The translations under genes and the position numbers were made by a program. The notes below the pieces were generated by a model. That model saw nothing but the letters and a program-made list of their open reading frames with translations. It searched no databases and was not told the origin of the DNA. A stretch of 64,000 nt of DNA, from positions 94,269 through 158,268 of the forward strand of contig DATJQJ010000025.1 of the NCBI GenBank assembly GCA_035505975.1. The letters run 5' to 3'. Source of the DNA: CAIKOD01 sp035505975 (GTDB taxonomy: Archaea; Halobacteriota; Methanomicrobia; Methanomicrobiales; Methanospirillaceae). Shown here piece after piece: positions 54,712 through 62,941 of this stretch. Positions within the stretch are counted from its first letter, which is position 1; the number at the start of each line of letters is the position of its first letter.

Positions 54712-56358
54712 ATGCGCAGCGATGAACTGAAAACCGGATACCAGAGGGCACCGAACCGGGCGCTTCTTCGGTCGCTCGGCATAACCGACCGGGAAATGGG
54801 ACTCCCGTTTATCGGGATCGCCAACGCCTACAACACCATCGTACCGGGTCATACGAACTTGAGGACGCTTACTGATAAGGTGAAAGAGGGCATTACCGCC
54901 GCAGGAGGCGTCCCGTTCGAGTTCGGCGTAATCGGTATCTGCGATGGGATCGCCATGGGTCACGAGGGAATGCGCTATTCCCTCCCGTCAAGAGAGAATA
55001 TCGCAGATTCCATCGAGCTAATGGCTGGGGCCCACTGTTTCGACGGCCTCGTATGCGTTGGGACGTGCGACAAGATCGTGCCGGGAATGCTGATGGCCGC
55101 CGCCCGGTGCAATACCCCCTCGATCCTCGTCACCGGGGGACCGATGCTGTCAGGGTACCTCGGCGGGAAAGAGTTGTCCTTAATCGATGTGTTCGAAGGC
55201 GTCGGGAAGGTCGCTGCAGGAGGGATGGACGAGGCCACCCTAGCAGAGCTGGAATGTTCGGCGATGCCGGGATGCGGGAGTTGCCAGGGACTTTACACGG
55301 CGAACACCATGGCCTGCATGACCGAGGCCCTGGGAATGTCGTTACCCGGTATGGCAGCCATTCCCGCGGTCGATGCGGCAAAACTGAGAATTTCCCGGGA
55401 AAGCGGTGAACGGATCGTCGGGCTTGTCAGGAATGATATCCGCCCCCGCGATATCATTACCTCCATGAGCCTTTCCAATGCGATCGCCGTCGATATGGCC
55501 CTTGGCGGGTCGACGAACACGGTCCTCCACCTCATGGCGGTAGCACTGGAAGCAGGGGTACCCCTCGATATCGAACTGTTCAATGAGATAGGGGAGAAAA
55601 CGCCTCACATCTGCAGCATGCAGCCAGGAGGACCACATTCCATGCAGACCCTGTACCGTGCCGGCGGGATACCGGCGGTGCTTGCGCGCCTCCTGCCGCT
55701 CCTTCACGACGCTCCGACGGTTTCCGGGAAGAGTATCCACGAGATCGGGAGGACTGCCCGGATCAGGGACGAGACGATCGTCAGGAGCATGAAAGACCCG
55801 GTCAACCCGGCCGGCGGGCTCCGGATCATCAGGGGGACGCTGGCACCGGACGGTGCGGTCGTCAAGTGCGCAGCCGTCCCGAAGGACATGTGGATACACC
55901 GCGGTCCTGCCCGGGTCTATGACGGTGAAAAGGCAGCGATGAAGGCCATTCTCTCGCGGCAGATCAGGGAGGGGGACGTCGTCGTCATCAGGTACGAAGG
56001 GCCTGGAGGCGGCCCGGGAATGCCTGAAATGCTCGCCCCGACTTCTGCTCTCTCGGGGTTCGGGTTTAAATCCGTAGCGCTCGTCACGGACGGAAGGTTT
56101 TCGGGAGGGACGAGGGGTCCCTGCATCGGCCATATAGCTCCGGAAGCCGCCGCAGGGGGCCCGATTGCGCTCGTCTGTGACGGCGACGAGATCGCGATCG
56201 ATCTCTTTGCAAAAACGCTCGATATCGATGTCGAATCAGGGGAACTCGAAAAAAGGAGGAATAAGTGGACACCCCCGGTCAAGGACCTTCAGGGAGTCCT
56301 TGGAAGGTACGCGAAACTCGTCGGGCAGGCAGACAAGGGCGCCGTGCTGAAGTTATAA
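54712..56358 (+). CDS. ilvD: dihydroxy-acid dehydratase
   Basis: 548 residues, ATG 54712 (MRSDELKTGYQRAPNR); the 38 codons upstream are not family sequence. Fe-S ligands are seen in GTCDKIVPGMLMA and GCGSCQGLYTANTM. C-terminal VTDGRFSGGTRGPCIGHIAPEA is typical. Makes 2-oxo acids for isoleucine, valine and CoA synthesis. Single gene; the product is the expected length. Confidence 0.96.
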   Translation: MRSDELKTGYQRAPNRALLRSLGITDREMGLPFIGIANAYNTIVPGHTNLRTLTDKVKEGITAAGGVPFEFGVIGICDGIAMGHEGMRYSLPSRENIADSIELMAGAHCFDGLVCVGTCDKIVPGMLMAAARCNTPSILVTGGPMLSGYLGGKELSLIDVFEGVGKVAAGGMDEATLAELECSAMPGCGSCQGLYTANTMACMTEALGMSLPGMAAIPAVDAAKLRISRESGERIVGLVRNDIRPRDIITSMSLSNAIAVDMALGGSTNTVLHLMAVALEAGVPLDIELFNEIGEKTPHICSMQPGGPHSMQTLYRAGGIPAVLARLLPLLHDAPTVSGKSIHEIGRTARIRDETIVRSMKDPVNPAGGLRIIRGTLAPDGAVVKCAAVPKDMWIHRGPARVYDGEKAAMKAILSRQIREGDVVVIRYEGPGGGPGMPEMLAPTSALSGFGFKSVALVTDGRFSGGTRGPCIGHIAPEAAAGGPIALVCDGDEIAIDLFAKTLDIDVESGELEKRRNKWTPPVKDLQGVLGRYAKLVGQADKGAVLKL

Positions 56359-56470
56359 ATCAGCTGTGCAGGAACCGCAATCCCAATTTTTAACGGGAAT
56401 CAGGTAGACTACAGGGGAACGATATCAGGGAGTTGGGATAATCAGCAACGATGAAGGCCCGTACTGCCGG

Positions 56471-56632
56471 GTGGTGTGCTCGCACTGCGAAGGTGCCGGC
56501 TGCATATACTGTAACTGCACGGGGACCGTTCTCGTCCGGAAACCGGCACGGAAATGCCAGCAATGCGAAGGCATCGGGTGCATATACTGCGGGTTTACCG
56601 GATGGGCGGGCCTGAAAGGTAAATACGACTGA
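56471..56632 (+). CDS. 53-residue CxxC-rich protein (zinc-ribbon-like), below usual ORF size
   Basis: A small frame from GTG 56471 to TGA 56632: CSHCEGAGCIYCNCTG, a basic linker (VLVRKPARK), then CQQCEGIGCIYCGFTG and a short tail. Two near-repeats of CxxCEGxGCIYC give eight or nine cysteines, like the DnaJ zinc-centre pattern. The frame is open upstream to a TAG near 56412 without another ATG, GTG or TTG, so the start is uncertain. It lies just before the SemiSWEET gene. Likely binds zinc; function unknown. Confidence 0.6.
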   Translation: MVCSHCEGAGCIYCNCTGTVLVRKPARKCQQCEGIGCIYCGFTGWAGLKGKYD

Positions 56633-56652
56633 CCCGGAAAACAGGAGGTCTT

Positions 56653-56931
56653 GTGGAACCGTCGGCCCTCATCGGATATGTCGCAGGTACCTGCACTACG
56701 TTTTCATTCCTTCCCCAGGTATTCAGGACCTGGAAGATGGGATCGTGCCGTGAACTTTCGTGGGTAATGCTCCTCGTATTTTCACTCGGAGTCTTTTTGT
56801 GGTTTGTTTATGGCTTATACATCGGTGAAATGCCGGTGGTTCTCGCCAACGGGATCACGCTCGTGCTGGTGGTGATCCTCTTCATCATGAAAATCTGGTT
56901 CACCAAAAAAGAGGGCAGGGACCGGGAATAA
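56653..56931 (+). CDS. SemiSWEET-type transporter (PQ-loop)
   Basis: 92 residues with three membrane segments: IGYVAGTCTTFSFLPQVF (with the PQ motif), LSWVMLLVFSLGVFLWFVYGLYI and VVLANGITLVLVVILFIMKI. A three-helix half-transporter that works as a dimer. Start GTG 56653 has AGGAGGT 5 bases upstream. Members carry sugars, but the substrate is unknown here. Confidence 0.9.
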   Translation: MEPSALIGYVAGTCTTFSFLPQVFRTWKMGSCRELSWVMLLVFSLGVFLWFVYGLYIGEMPVVLANGITLVLVVILFIMKIWFTKKEGRDRE

Positions 56932-56941
56932 CAGGAGAGAC

Positions 56942-57541
56942 TTATTGCCTGAACATCAGGCAGCCGGCGATGATATCGTGGAGTCCCTGTTTTTGGCGGG
57001 TAAACGGGATGATGATGAACCCGACAAAGAAGATAAAAGCCGATAAATACATCGCAAAGAAGTGGAGGCTGCTTCTTGCGAAGGTGATCCTCGACCCGTT
57101 GACATCAGTTACCGCTACACGGGTGGCGATTTTCCCGAGAGTGGCCTGGTTTTTTGAACAGTCGAGGAATGCAAAATACAGCCACGGGACGACAATGATG
57201 AGAATGGCAAACGAATAAATTACCGGTGTCGGAAGGACCGACGTAACGACGTCGCCGTACCGGTCTGTGACCGGATAACCCCGAAGGATCTGGTAGGCCA
57301 TCCGTACACCCTCGGTGAGGCCTATGGCGCCAGCGACGAAAATATCGATGATCAGGACGAATATGATGTCGATTAAGAACGCGATAAACCTCCGTCCCGG
57401 TCCTGCGAATTCTTCAGTCCTTATTCCCGTTACTTTTTTCCGTAGAATAGGTTTTGGGGGTGTAGCCTTGAGATCCGCACCGCACCACTGGCAGTACCTC
57501 CCGGAATCATCAGTCTTTTTCCCGCACTTCGTACAGTACAT
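56942..57541 (-). CDS. RDD-family membrane protein with N-terminal zinc ribbon
   Basis: 199 residues from ATG 57541; GGAG lies about 9 bases upstream. Zinc ribbon YCTKCGKKTDDSGRYCQWCG, then an RDD domain with GPGRRFIAFLIDIIFVLIIDIF, an intervening loop and two more membrane segments (FAILIIVVPWLYFAFLDC and FFAMYLSAFIFFVGFIIIPF). Family members may transport small ions or serve as membrane adaptors. Unknown function. Confidence 0.85.
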   Translation of the reverse strand: MYCTKCGKKTDDSGRYCQWCGADLKATPPKPILRKKVTGIRTEEFAGPGRRFIAFLIDIIFVLIIDIFVAGAIGLTEGVRMAYQILRGYPVTDRYGDVVTSVLPTPVIYSFAILIIVVPWLYFAFLDCSKNQATLGKIATRVAVTDVNGSRITFARSSLHFFAMYLSAFIFFVGFIIIPFTRQKQGLHDIIAGCLMFRQ

Positions 57542-57731
57542 CCCAAAATACTCCTGCTTTAGGTAAAACATCGTCAATGGTATTCTTCAATCTATCGAAT
57601 GATTTTTATCCCTTCGGGATATTAATCATCAATCTACCTCTGCCTTATAATAGTCTCCCCCAAAAAGCCGGATCGTAATGATTATCGGCGATGTCTTTCC
57701 ATGAATGTACCCTGAAATCTGTGGATCCATG

Positions 57732-58265
57732 ATGAAAACCCGGTTGCATCTCTTTCTCGTGCTGATCTGTACGCTCCTGGCCCTGGTCCTGGCAACGGGT
57801 TGCGTTAACCAGCCGCAGGCCGGGAACCCGGCGGTTACACCGGTACCAACCGATGATCACGGGATTACTCCATCATCAACAATACCTGTACCCGGCGAGG
57901 CGTTACCTGCTCCCGCACAGGTCTACGCCACTGTGCCGGCCGAATCGCTCCCGACCGACATCAGCCTGCCGCCGCCGAGGTTCGCCACCGATATCAGGAT
58001 CGACAAGGACCGGGTATACAGCACGATCACGGTCACGTTCGTCGGAGGGCCCGGGCAGGTCTTCGTGAGAGACATCCTGGTCAGGGTCACCCGGTCGGAT
58101 GGTCTGAAGGAAGAGAAACATATTCCCTTCAAGGACCAGGTCCCCGTTGGGGCGTCGGTAGACCTGGCAGGGACGAAAGGATCCGACCGCGTCGAGGTCT
58201 ACGTGACGATCAACGGCGTCACCTATAAAATAAGGGACGAAAATGCGGTGTACGAGCAGTACTAG
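57732..58265 (+). CDS. lipoprotein of unknown function
   Basis: 177 residues from ATG 57732 (MKTRLHLFLVLICTLLALVL) or ATG 57729. Lipobox LATGC gives a lipid-anchored Cys near residue 24. A Pro/Thr-rich linker (TPVPTDDHGI) leads to a beta-rich domain (VYSTITVTFVGGPG, DILVRVTRSDG, RVEVYVTINGVTYKI). No family recognised. Probably outside the membrane. Confidence 0.75.
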   Translation: MKTRLHLFLVLICTLLALVLATGCVNQPQAGNPAVTPVPTDDHGITPSSTIPVPGEALPAPAQVYATVPAESLPTDISLPPPRFATDIRIDKDRVYSTITVTFVGGPGQVFVRDILVRVTRSDGLKEEKHIPFKDQVPVGASVDLAGTKGSDRVEVYVTINGVTYKIRDENAVYEQY

Positions 58266-58393
58266 CCCTGATTCCCAGGTTTACCTTTTTTCCGCCACTC
58301 TCAAACGGAGAAACCGCTGGATCCCGGGTCCAGCTCTGTGAAAAAAAAAGGAATTGGCCTGTTTGAATTCTTAATTCATTTTATATTATCACA

Positions 58394-58539
58394 TCGATAG
58401 GAAGGGGTTCACCCCTTTTTTGCACCTCCACGTAAGGATGGCCATTGGACAGAATTGATCAGGAATTAACAAGTTCCTACACAGTCCCTATCGCAACCGG
58501 GGTCGCCCCAGCGGCGGGGCGGAGCCCCGGAGCGTACGG
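58394..58539 (-). repeat. intergenic repeat family A, copy 3
   Basis: On the minus strand: CGTACGCTCCGGGGCTCCG, then CGCCCC-GCCGCT-GGGGCG inside a CCGGGG/CCCCGG outer stem, a fully paired two-tier hairpin. TTGCGATAGGGACTGTG follows, then about 80 variable bases and AAGGGG-TGAA-CCCCTT. This is the best-formed copy. It lies beyond repeat B (58657) downstream of the ABC permease gene on the same strand. Confidence 0.75.
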
Positions 58540-58656
58540 AATAAGCGGTGCGGTGGTATTGCTCGTACGCCCTCTGTGCGTAAATTTGGAGAAAATTCCG
58601 TTAATAAGTCTTGATAAAAAACGCAGGTCCGGCTGAAGTTACCCCTCATTGCGATT

Positions 58657-58702
58657 GGCTCCGCCGCCTCCGAAGGGCGCCCCGGAGCCGGTTCAACCTA
58701 CC
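58657..58702 (-). repeat. intergenic repeat family B, copy 3
   Basis: On the minus strand: GGTAGGTTGAACC then GGCTCCGGGGCGCCCTTCGG and GGCGGCGGAGCC. The outer stem GGCTCCG/CGGAGCC replaces CGCCGCC/GGCGGCG of copy 1 and stays paired, so one pair changed from G-C to T-A. It is 106 bases after the stop of the minus-strand permease. Confidence 0.7.
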
Positions 58703-58807
58703 AGCATCACGAGGATCGCACCTAATTGGCAACCCTGATTTATCTCGTACAATCATCTCGAATTCGCCTTATCGGTGTGAAACAGCGAGCAGGAAAAGGA
58801 ATACAGC

Positions 58808-59890
58808 CTATTTGGGCGATTGGCTGAGCCTCATTACTTTTGCGGCGAACCGGTCTGCTACAAGGGCCAGCAGGAGCACCGCAGCCGAGACCAGGCCGAG
58901 CACAAGCCACTGTTCGGGGCCCGCAGCCCCGACAGCAAGCCTCGCGATGACGTTCAGCGGGTTTCCCGGGATTGCTAGTGCGAAGAGGAGCACAACTACG
59001 ATTGCTGTTGAGTAAACGAACTGTGCGGCAGTCCTTTCCCGATAATAAAGGGCGGTAATCGTCCCGAGAAGGATCAGGAATGCCGCCACGGCAGTGACCT
59101 GCATAAGGATCGGGACCGCCCCCGCAATCGAGATTCCATTCGCCATCAGGAGGATGAGCCAGGCTCCGGCCTGGATCGGGACCAGTACCAGGGCTGCAGC
59201 GACCTTGCCCCACAGGATCTCGTGGAGCCCTATCGGTGTGGAAAGGAGGGTTTCAAGGGTATTGTTCTGGTATTCCTCGGTAATCAGGTCGATAACGAGG
59301 GCGGACGAGATAATGGCGGGCATCAGGACAAGGAGAGGTATCAGCAGCCCGTAGACGAATTCATAAAAGGAGCTTGCTCCCGGCGTCGAAGGGATGTCGA
59401 GCGGCACCGGGATTTCATTGAGGCGCGCGGTCCTGACCTGCCTCAGATCTGTCTCATATCTCGTCAGGACGTCCTTCAGCTTCACGTCGACTACCGCCGC
59501 CTGCAGGTCGTTCTGGATGGTGTACAGGGTAATCTTTACCGGATCGACGGCATCGGGTTTCGTATCGGGCACGTAGATGACCGCGGAGAGTTTTCTCTCC
59601 TTCAAGGCCTCGAGGGCTGTCGACAGGTCCATATCATACACCCGAAGGCCCCCATTTGCCTGGAGGAGATTTTTCAGGTCCGAATCCGCCCCGCAATACC
59701 CGATCGGGTACTGGTAATGCGAGTACTGCGAGAGGGCGGCCGGGTCGTACATCGAGGTGAGCCCGACCATCAGAAACGACGAGAACAGTGCGATGAAGAG
59801 CTGTAGCAGGATCGCAAGCATGATCGTCCTTTCGTGACCGAGCCCTTTTAGATCTTTTTTCATTACAAGCCAGATATGACCTGCGTTCAT
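58808..59890 (-). CDS. ABC-2 type permease (NatB-like)
   Basis: 360 residues from ATG 59890, whose ATGA overlaps the stop of the upstream permease. One N-terminal membrane helix (IMLAILLQLFIALFSSFLMVG), a large extracellular loop (about 45-175), then five membrane segments (LLIPLLVLMPAIISSALVIDL, LVPIQAGAWLILLMANG and others). NatB/ABC2_membrane_3 layout. It pairs with the permease and with the ATPase at 61783. Substrate unknown. Confidence 0.85.
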   Translation of the reverse strand: MNAGHIWLVMKKDLKGLGHERTIMLAILLQLFIALFSSFLMVGLTSMYDPAALSQYSHYQYPIGYCGADSDLKNLLQANGGLRVYDMDLSTALEALKERKLSAVIYVPDTKPDAVDPVKITLYTIQNDLQAAVVDVKLKDVLTRYETDLRQVRTARLNEIPVPLDIPSTPGASSFYEFVYGLLIPLLVLMPAIISSALVIDLITEEYQNNTLETLLSTPIGLHEILWGKVAAALVLVPIQAGAWLILLMANGISIAGAVPILMQVTAVAAFLILLGTITALYYRERTAAQFVYSTAIVVVLLFALAIPGNPLNVIARLAVGAAGPEQWLVLGLVSAAVLLLALVADRFAAKVMRLSQSPK

Positions 59891-61701
59891 GTCAGCCACC
59901 CGAAAATAATGTACACGTTATAGACACAGTGAATTGCAACAGCCGCGACGATGCCGAGCACGTACCCAATCTTTCCTCCCTTCTTGATGGAAGCAGCGAC
60001 AATCAATACACAACCGAAATGGAGGAGGAACGGCATCCAGAGAGAACCCAGGCTCGTGAACAGGACGCTGCCGAATACCGACTGCGAGATCTGCGAAAGG
60101 GTGACGAAGAGGAGGAGCTTTTCGCCAAAGAGGAATCCAAGGGCTGTCGCCGCCGATGCGACGACCGCCGCACGCCACGTAAAAAGGGTTGGTGCCCGTT
60201 TCATGAGCGACCAGATGCCGACCGACTTTGTGACCTCTTCCACGAATGCAGCACCGATGAGAAGGAGTATCAGGGATGCCGGCATCGGCAGGTTGAAGAA
60301 AAGCACGAGGAGGAAGAGTTGGGCCATGAATACGACAGGTATCAGGAGGGCATTGAGCAGGAACAGCGATACATAGGGATGTTTCCGGGAGAGAGCGGTC
60401 GAGACAAAGGAACTTACCTTGGTAAGGAGCCCTTCCTGTGAGAAGAGGCGTTCTTCGCGGAAATTAACGACGCCGATGTAGAAAAGGACAAGACCTGTCA
60501 GCCAGAAGAGCGAGGTCGAGTACAGGTAATCGATCGCGGTATAGGCAGTCCCCTGGATGGTGAGGATGATCAGGGTCAACGGCGAGATCAGGCTGATTAC
60601 ATGAATATTTGCAAAGATGCTCGGGAAAAAGAGGTAGGACGTGGCGACGGTCGAGAAGAAGATCGAGATGAAGGAGAGTTCCTTGAAACTCCGCGACATC
60701 ATGCCGATCAGGAGGGCCGTTGCAAGGAAAAACAAAATTACAGGGACCAGGGGGAGCAGGATCAGGAGCGGGGCTTTCAGCCACACTGTCAGGGCTGCAC
60801 AGATGATCACCATGCCTGCGAAATAGGGCAGCATCTTCCCGACGATAATAGCTGAAGGGCGGACCGGGGTCGAGAGCAGGGTCTCTCCCCGCCTGCCGAT
60901 ACGCTCGTTCATGATGCTCATCATGTAAAATTGGGACATGAAGTAGAGGGGGAAGATGAAGACGAACACTAAAATGATCGAGTCGAAGGGTAGCGGCGGC
61001 GAGAGCTGGTCGGGGGTCTTGAACGTCCCGAGCGGGCTTTCAGACCCTGAAAAGATATCGGTATAGCGGGAAATCTGGCTGTTCTGGGTCGAAGACTGCT
61101 GGAGGTCGGTCCGGAGCTGTTCGCTCGTTACACCGATCGAAGCTGCCGGCGTCGGGACAGGTTCGACCGGACCGGTCGGCACCGGCGGCAGGTTCGTCCT
61201 CGTCCTTACCGAGATCTGCTGTCCGGACTGGGTGGCGGTAAAATCCAGTTCCGAGGTAATAGTCTGGAGATCGATCCAGAGAGGATAAGCGGCAAAAAGG
61301 TCGTTTTCCTGGTTATACACCGAGGTCAGGTAATGGGAATAATCCCTCGACAGCGTCGTCGCGGCAGACTTTCCCCGGTCGGTATCTGCGACATATACGG
61401 TATTGTTGGTGATGACAAGGTCGTAGCTGTCCTGGTTTGCTTCGATATCCCTGATGGGTGCGATGTCTGTGGAAAATCTCGAATCCCCTGATAATAGTCC
61501 TGCAATATCGGGTTGGTCTGTCGCGACATGGTAGATCCCGTCCTGGATATGCAGACCGCTTTTTGCGGTAAACCCGGTCACCACGATCAGGAGGACCAGG
61601 AGGAGGACGGCAACAGGGATTACGTTCTTTCCCATCGTCCCGAACGCGCGCCTGATCTCCCACCGCGAAATTGTGAGAATGTCCCGGGTATACCCCATCA
61701 T
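59887..61701 (-). CDS. ABC-2 type permease fused to a PrsW-like intramembrane protease domain
   Basis: 604 residues from ATG 61701. The first 400 or so are an ABC-2 permease: first membrane helix 28-45, a long extracellular loop to about 245, then membrane helices to about 405. The C-terminal 200 residues carry all PrsW motifs: FVEEVTKS (EExxK), FLFGEKLLL (FxxxE), HFGCV and AIHCVYN (HxxxN). PrsW is a glutamic-type membrane protease. A fused arrangement could process the exported substrate (inference). Encoded divergently from the ATPase. Confidence 0.83.
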   Translation of the reverse strand: MMGYTRDILTISRWEIRRAFGTMGKNVIPVAVLLLVLLIVVTGFTAKSGLHIQDGIYHVATDQPDIAGLLSGDSRFSTDIAPIRDIEANQDSYDLVITNNTVYVADTDRGKSAATTLSRDYSHYLTSVYNQENDLFAAYPLWIDLQTITSELDFTATQSGQQISVRTRTNLPPVPTGPVEPVPTPAASIGVTSEQLRTDLQQSSTQNSQISRYTDIFSGSESPLGTFKTPDQLSPPLPFDSIILVFVFIFPLYFMSQFYMMSIMNERIGRRGETLLSTPVRPSAIIVGKMLPYFAGMVIICAALTVWLKAPLLILLPLVPVILFFLATALLIGMMSRSFKELSFISIFFSTVATSYLFFPSIFANIHVISLISPLTLIILTIQGTAYTAIDYLYSTSLFWLTGLVLFYIGVVNFREERLFSQEGLLTKVSSFVSTALSRKHPYVSLFLLNALLIPVVFMAQLFLLVLFFNLPMPASLILLLIGAAFVEEVTKSVGIWSLMKRAPTLFTWRAAVVASAATALGFLFGEKLLLFVTLSQISQSVFGSVLFTSLGSLWMPFLLHFGCVLIVAASIKKGGKIGYVLGIVAAVAIHCVYNVYIIFGWLT

Positions 61702-61782
61702 CACCTCGAAATGTGAAAAAATGGTATGTTCACCAACTATAATACTCTCTAGGTCGAGGAATTACCGGTTGTTGAGGACCAG

Positions 61783-62670
61783 ATGATAACAGGCCGCGAA
61801 CTTACCAAGCTCTACGAACAGGTACCGGCACTCGACCATATCTCCTTTGATTTTCCCGATTCGCAGATCATCGGCATAATCGGTCATAACGGAGCAGGAA
61901 AAACAACGATGCTCAAGATCCTCTCCGGGCTTATCGTGCCGACATCAGGAGACCTTTCGGTCGACGGCATCGATGTCGTCCGGCACCCCGATGCTGTAAA
62001 AAGCATCCTCGGGTACCTGCCCGAGGAATCGAGGTTATACGAGACGATGACCGTCGACGAATACCTCAGGTTTTTCGGGGAGATATACGGTCTTGACCGT
62101 GAAACCATCACGAGGAGACGCGATGAACTTTTGAGCTCGCTTGCGCTCGAAACGAACGGAAAAAAGATCGGCGACTTTTCAAAGGGGATGAAGCGGAAGG
62201 TTGCGATCGCCCGTTCCCTGATCCACGATCCCTCCATCCTGATCTATGACGAACCCACATCGGGCCTGGACCCGATGACTTCCCGTTATATTATCGGGTA
62301 TTTAAAAGAACTGAAAAGCAGAAAGAAGACGATCATCCTTTCGGCCCACAACCTCTACCAGGTTGAGGCGATATGCGACCAGGTCATGATCCTCAGGCGG
62401 GGAAAGATGGTCGCAATGGGCAATATGAACGAACTCCGTGAGTTGTTCGGGTCGATCAGCTACACCATCTCGTTCTTGATCGACGATATCTCATCGATCC
62501 GGGGTTGCCGCGAGTATACCTACGAAGGAGGGATGTACCATATACCAGCCGATTCAATCGGAGAACTGAACAAGTGCACCGGGATTATCGCGGCTAACGG
62601 CGGAAAAGTCGAACGGATAGAGTCCCATTACCCAAGCCTCGAAGAGATGCTCGTGAAGGTCGGGAAGTAA
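61783..62670 (+). CDS. ABC transporter ATP-binding protein
   Basis: 295 residues. Walker A GHNGAGKTTM (residues about 34-43), Q-loop region, signature FSKGMKRKVAIARSL, Walker B ILIYDEPTSGLDP and H-loop LSAHNLY. A C-terminal tail of 80 residues follows, as in NatA/DrrA-type exporters. It is divergent from the two ABC-2 permeases, with 81 bases between, so the three make one exporter. ACTATAATAC (near 61736) may be its TATA element. Confidence 0.93.
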   Translation: MITGRELTKLYEQVPALDHISFDFPDSQIIGIIGHNGAGKTTMLKILSGLIVPTSGDLSVDGIDVVRHPDAVKSILGYLPEESRLYETMTVDEYLRFFGEIYGLDRETITRRRDELLSSLALETNGKKIGDFSKGMKRKVAIARSLIHDPSILIYDEPTSGLDPMTSRYIIGYLKELKSRKKTIILSAHNLYQVEAICDQVMILRRGKMVAMGNMNELRELFGSISYTISFLIDDISSIRGCREYTYEGGMYHIPADSIGELNKCTGIIAANGGKVERIESHYPSLEEMLVKVGK

Positions 62671-62766
62671 TGGGATCTTTATGGTATTTTTGGCTCATTT
62701 GAAAACCTATATTTTTCAATCGCATTTTCATTGCACATGTTTCTGATGATTTGTAATTTGAGGCGG

Positions 62767-62932
62767 CCTGACGCTCCCGGGGATCTGCCCCGCCGCTGTG
62801 GCGACCCCGGTTGGGACAGGGACTGCACGGGAACCAATGAATTCTTGTCCCCTGGCTGAACCCTGTCCACCGGGTATCCTGACTGGGAAGGGTCAGGAAG
62901 GGGGTGAAACCCCCTCCTGCCAGGATTAACGT
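62767..62932 (+). repeat. intergenic repeat family A, copy 4
   Basis: Begins CCTGACGCTCCCGGGGATC, continues CCCCGCCGCTGTGGCGACCC, then TTGGGACAGGGACTGCACGG. About 75 bases later is the second hairpin AGGGGG-TGAAA-CCCCCT. Downstream of the ABC ATPase, same strand, ending just before the rpiA stop on the other strand. Confidence 0.72.
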
Positions 62933-62941
62933 CATGGGATA

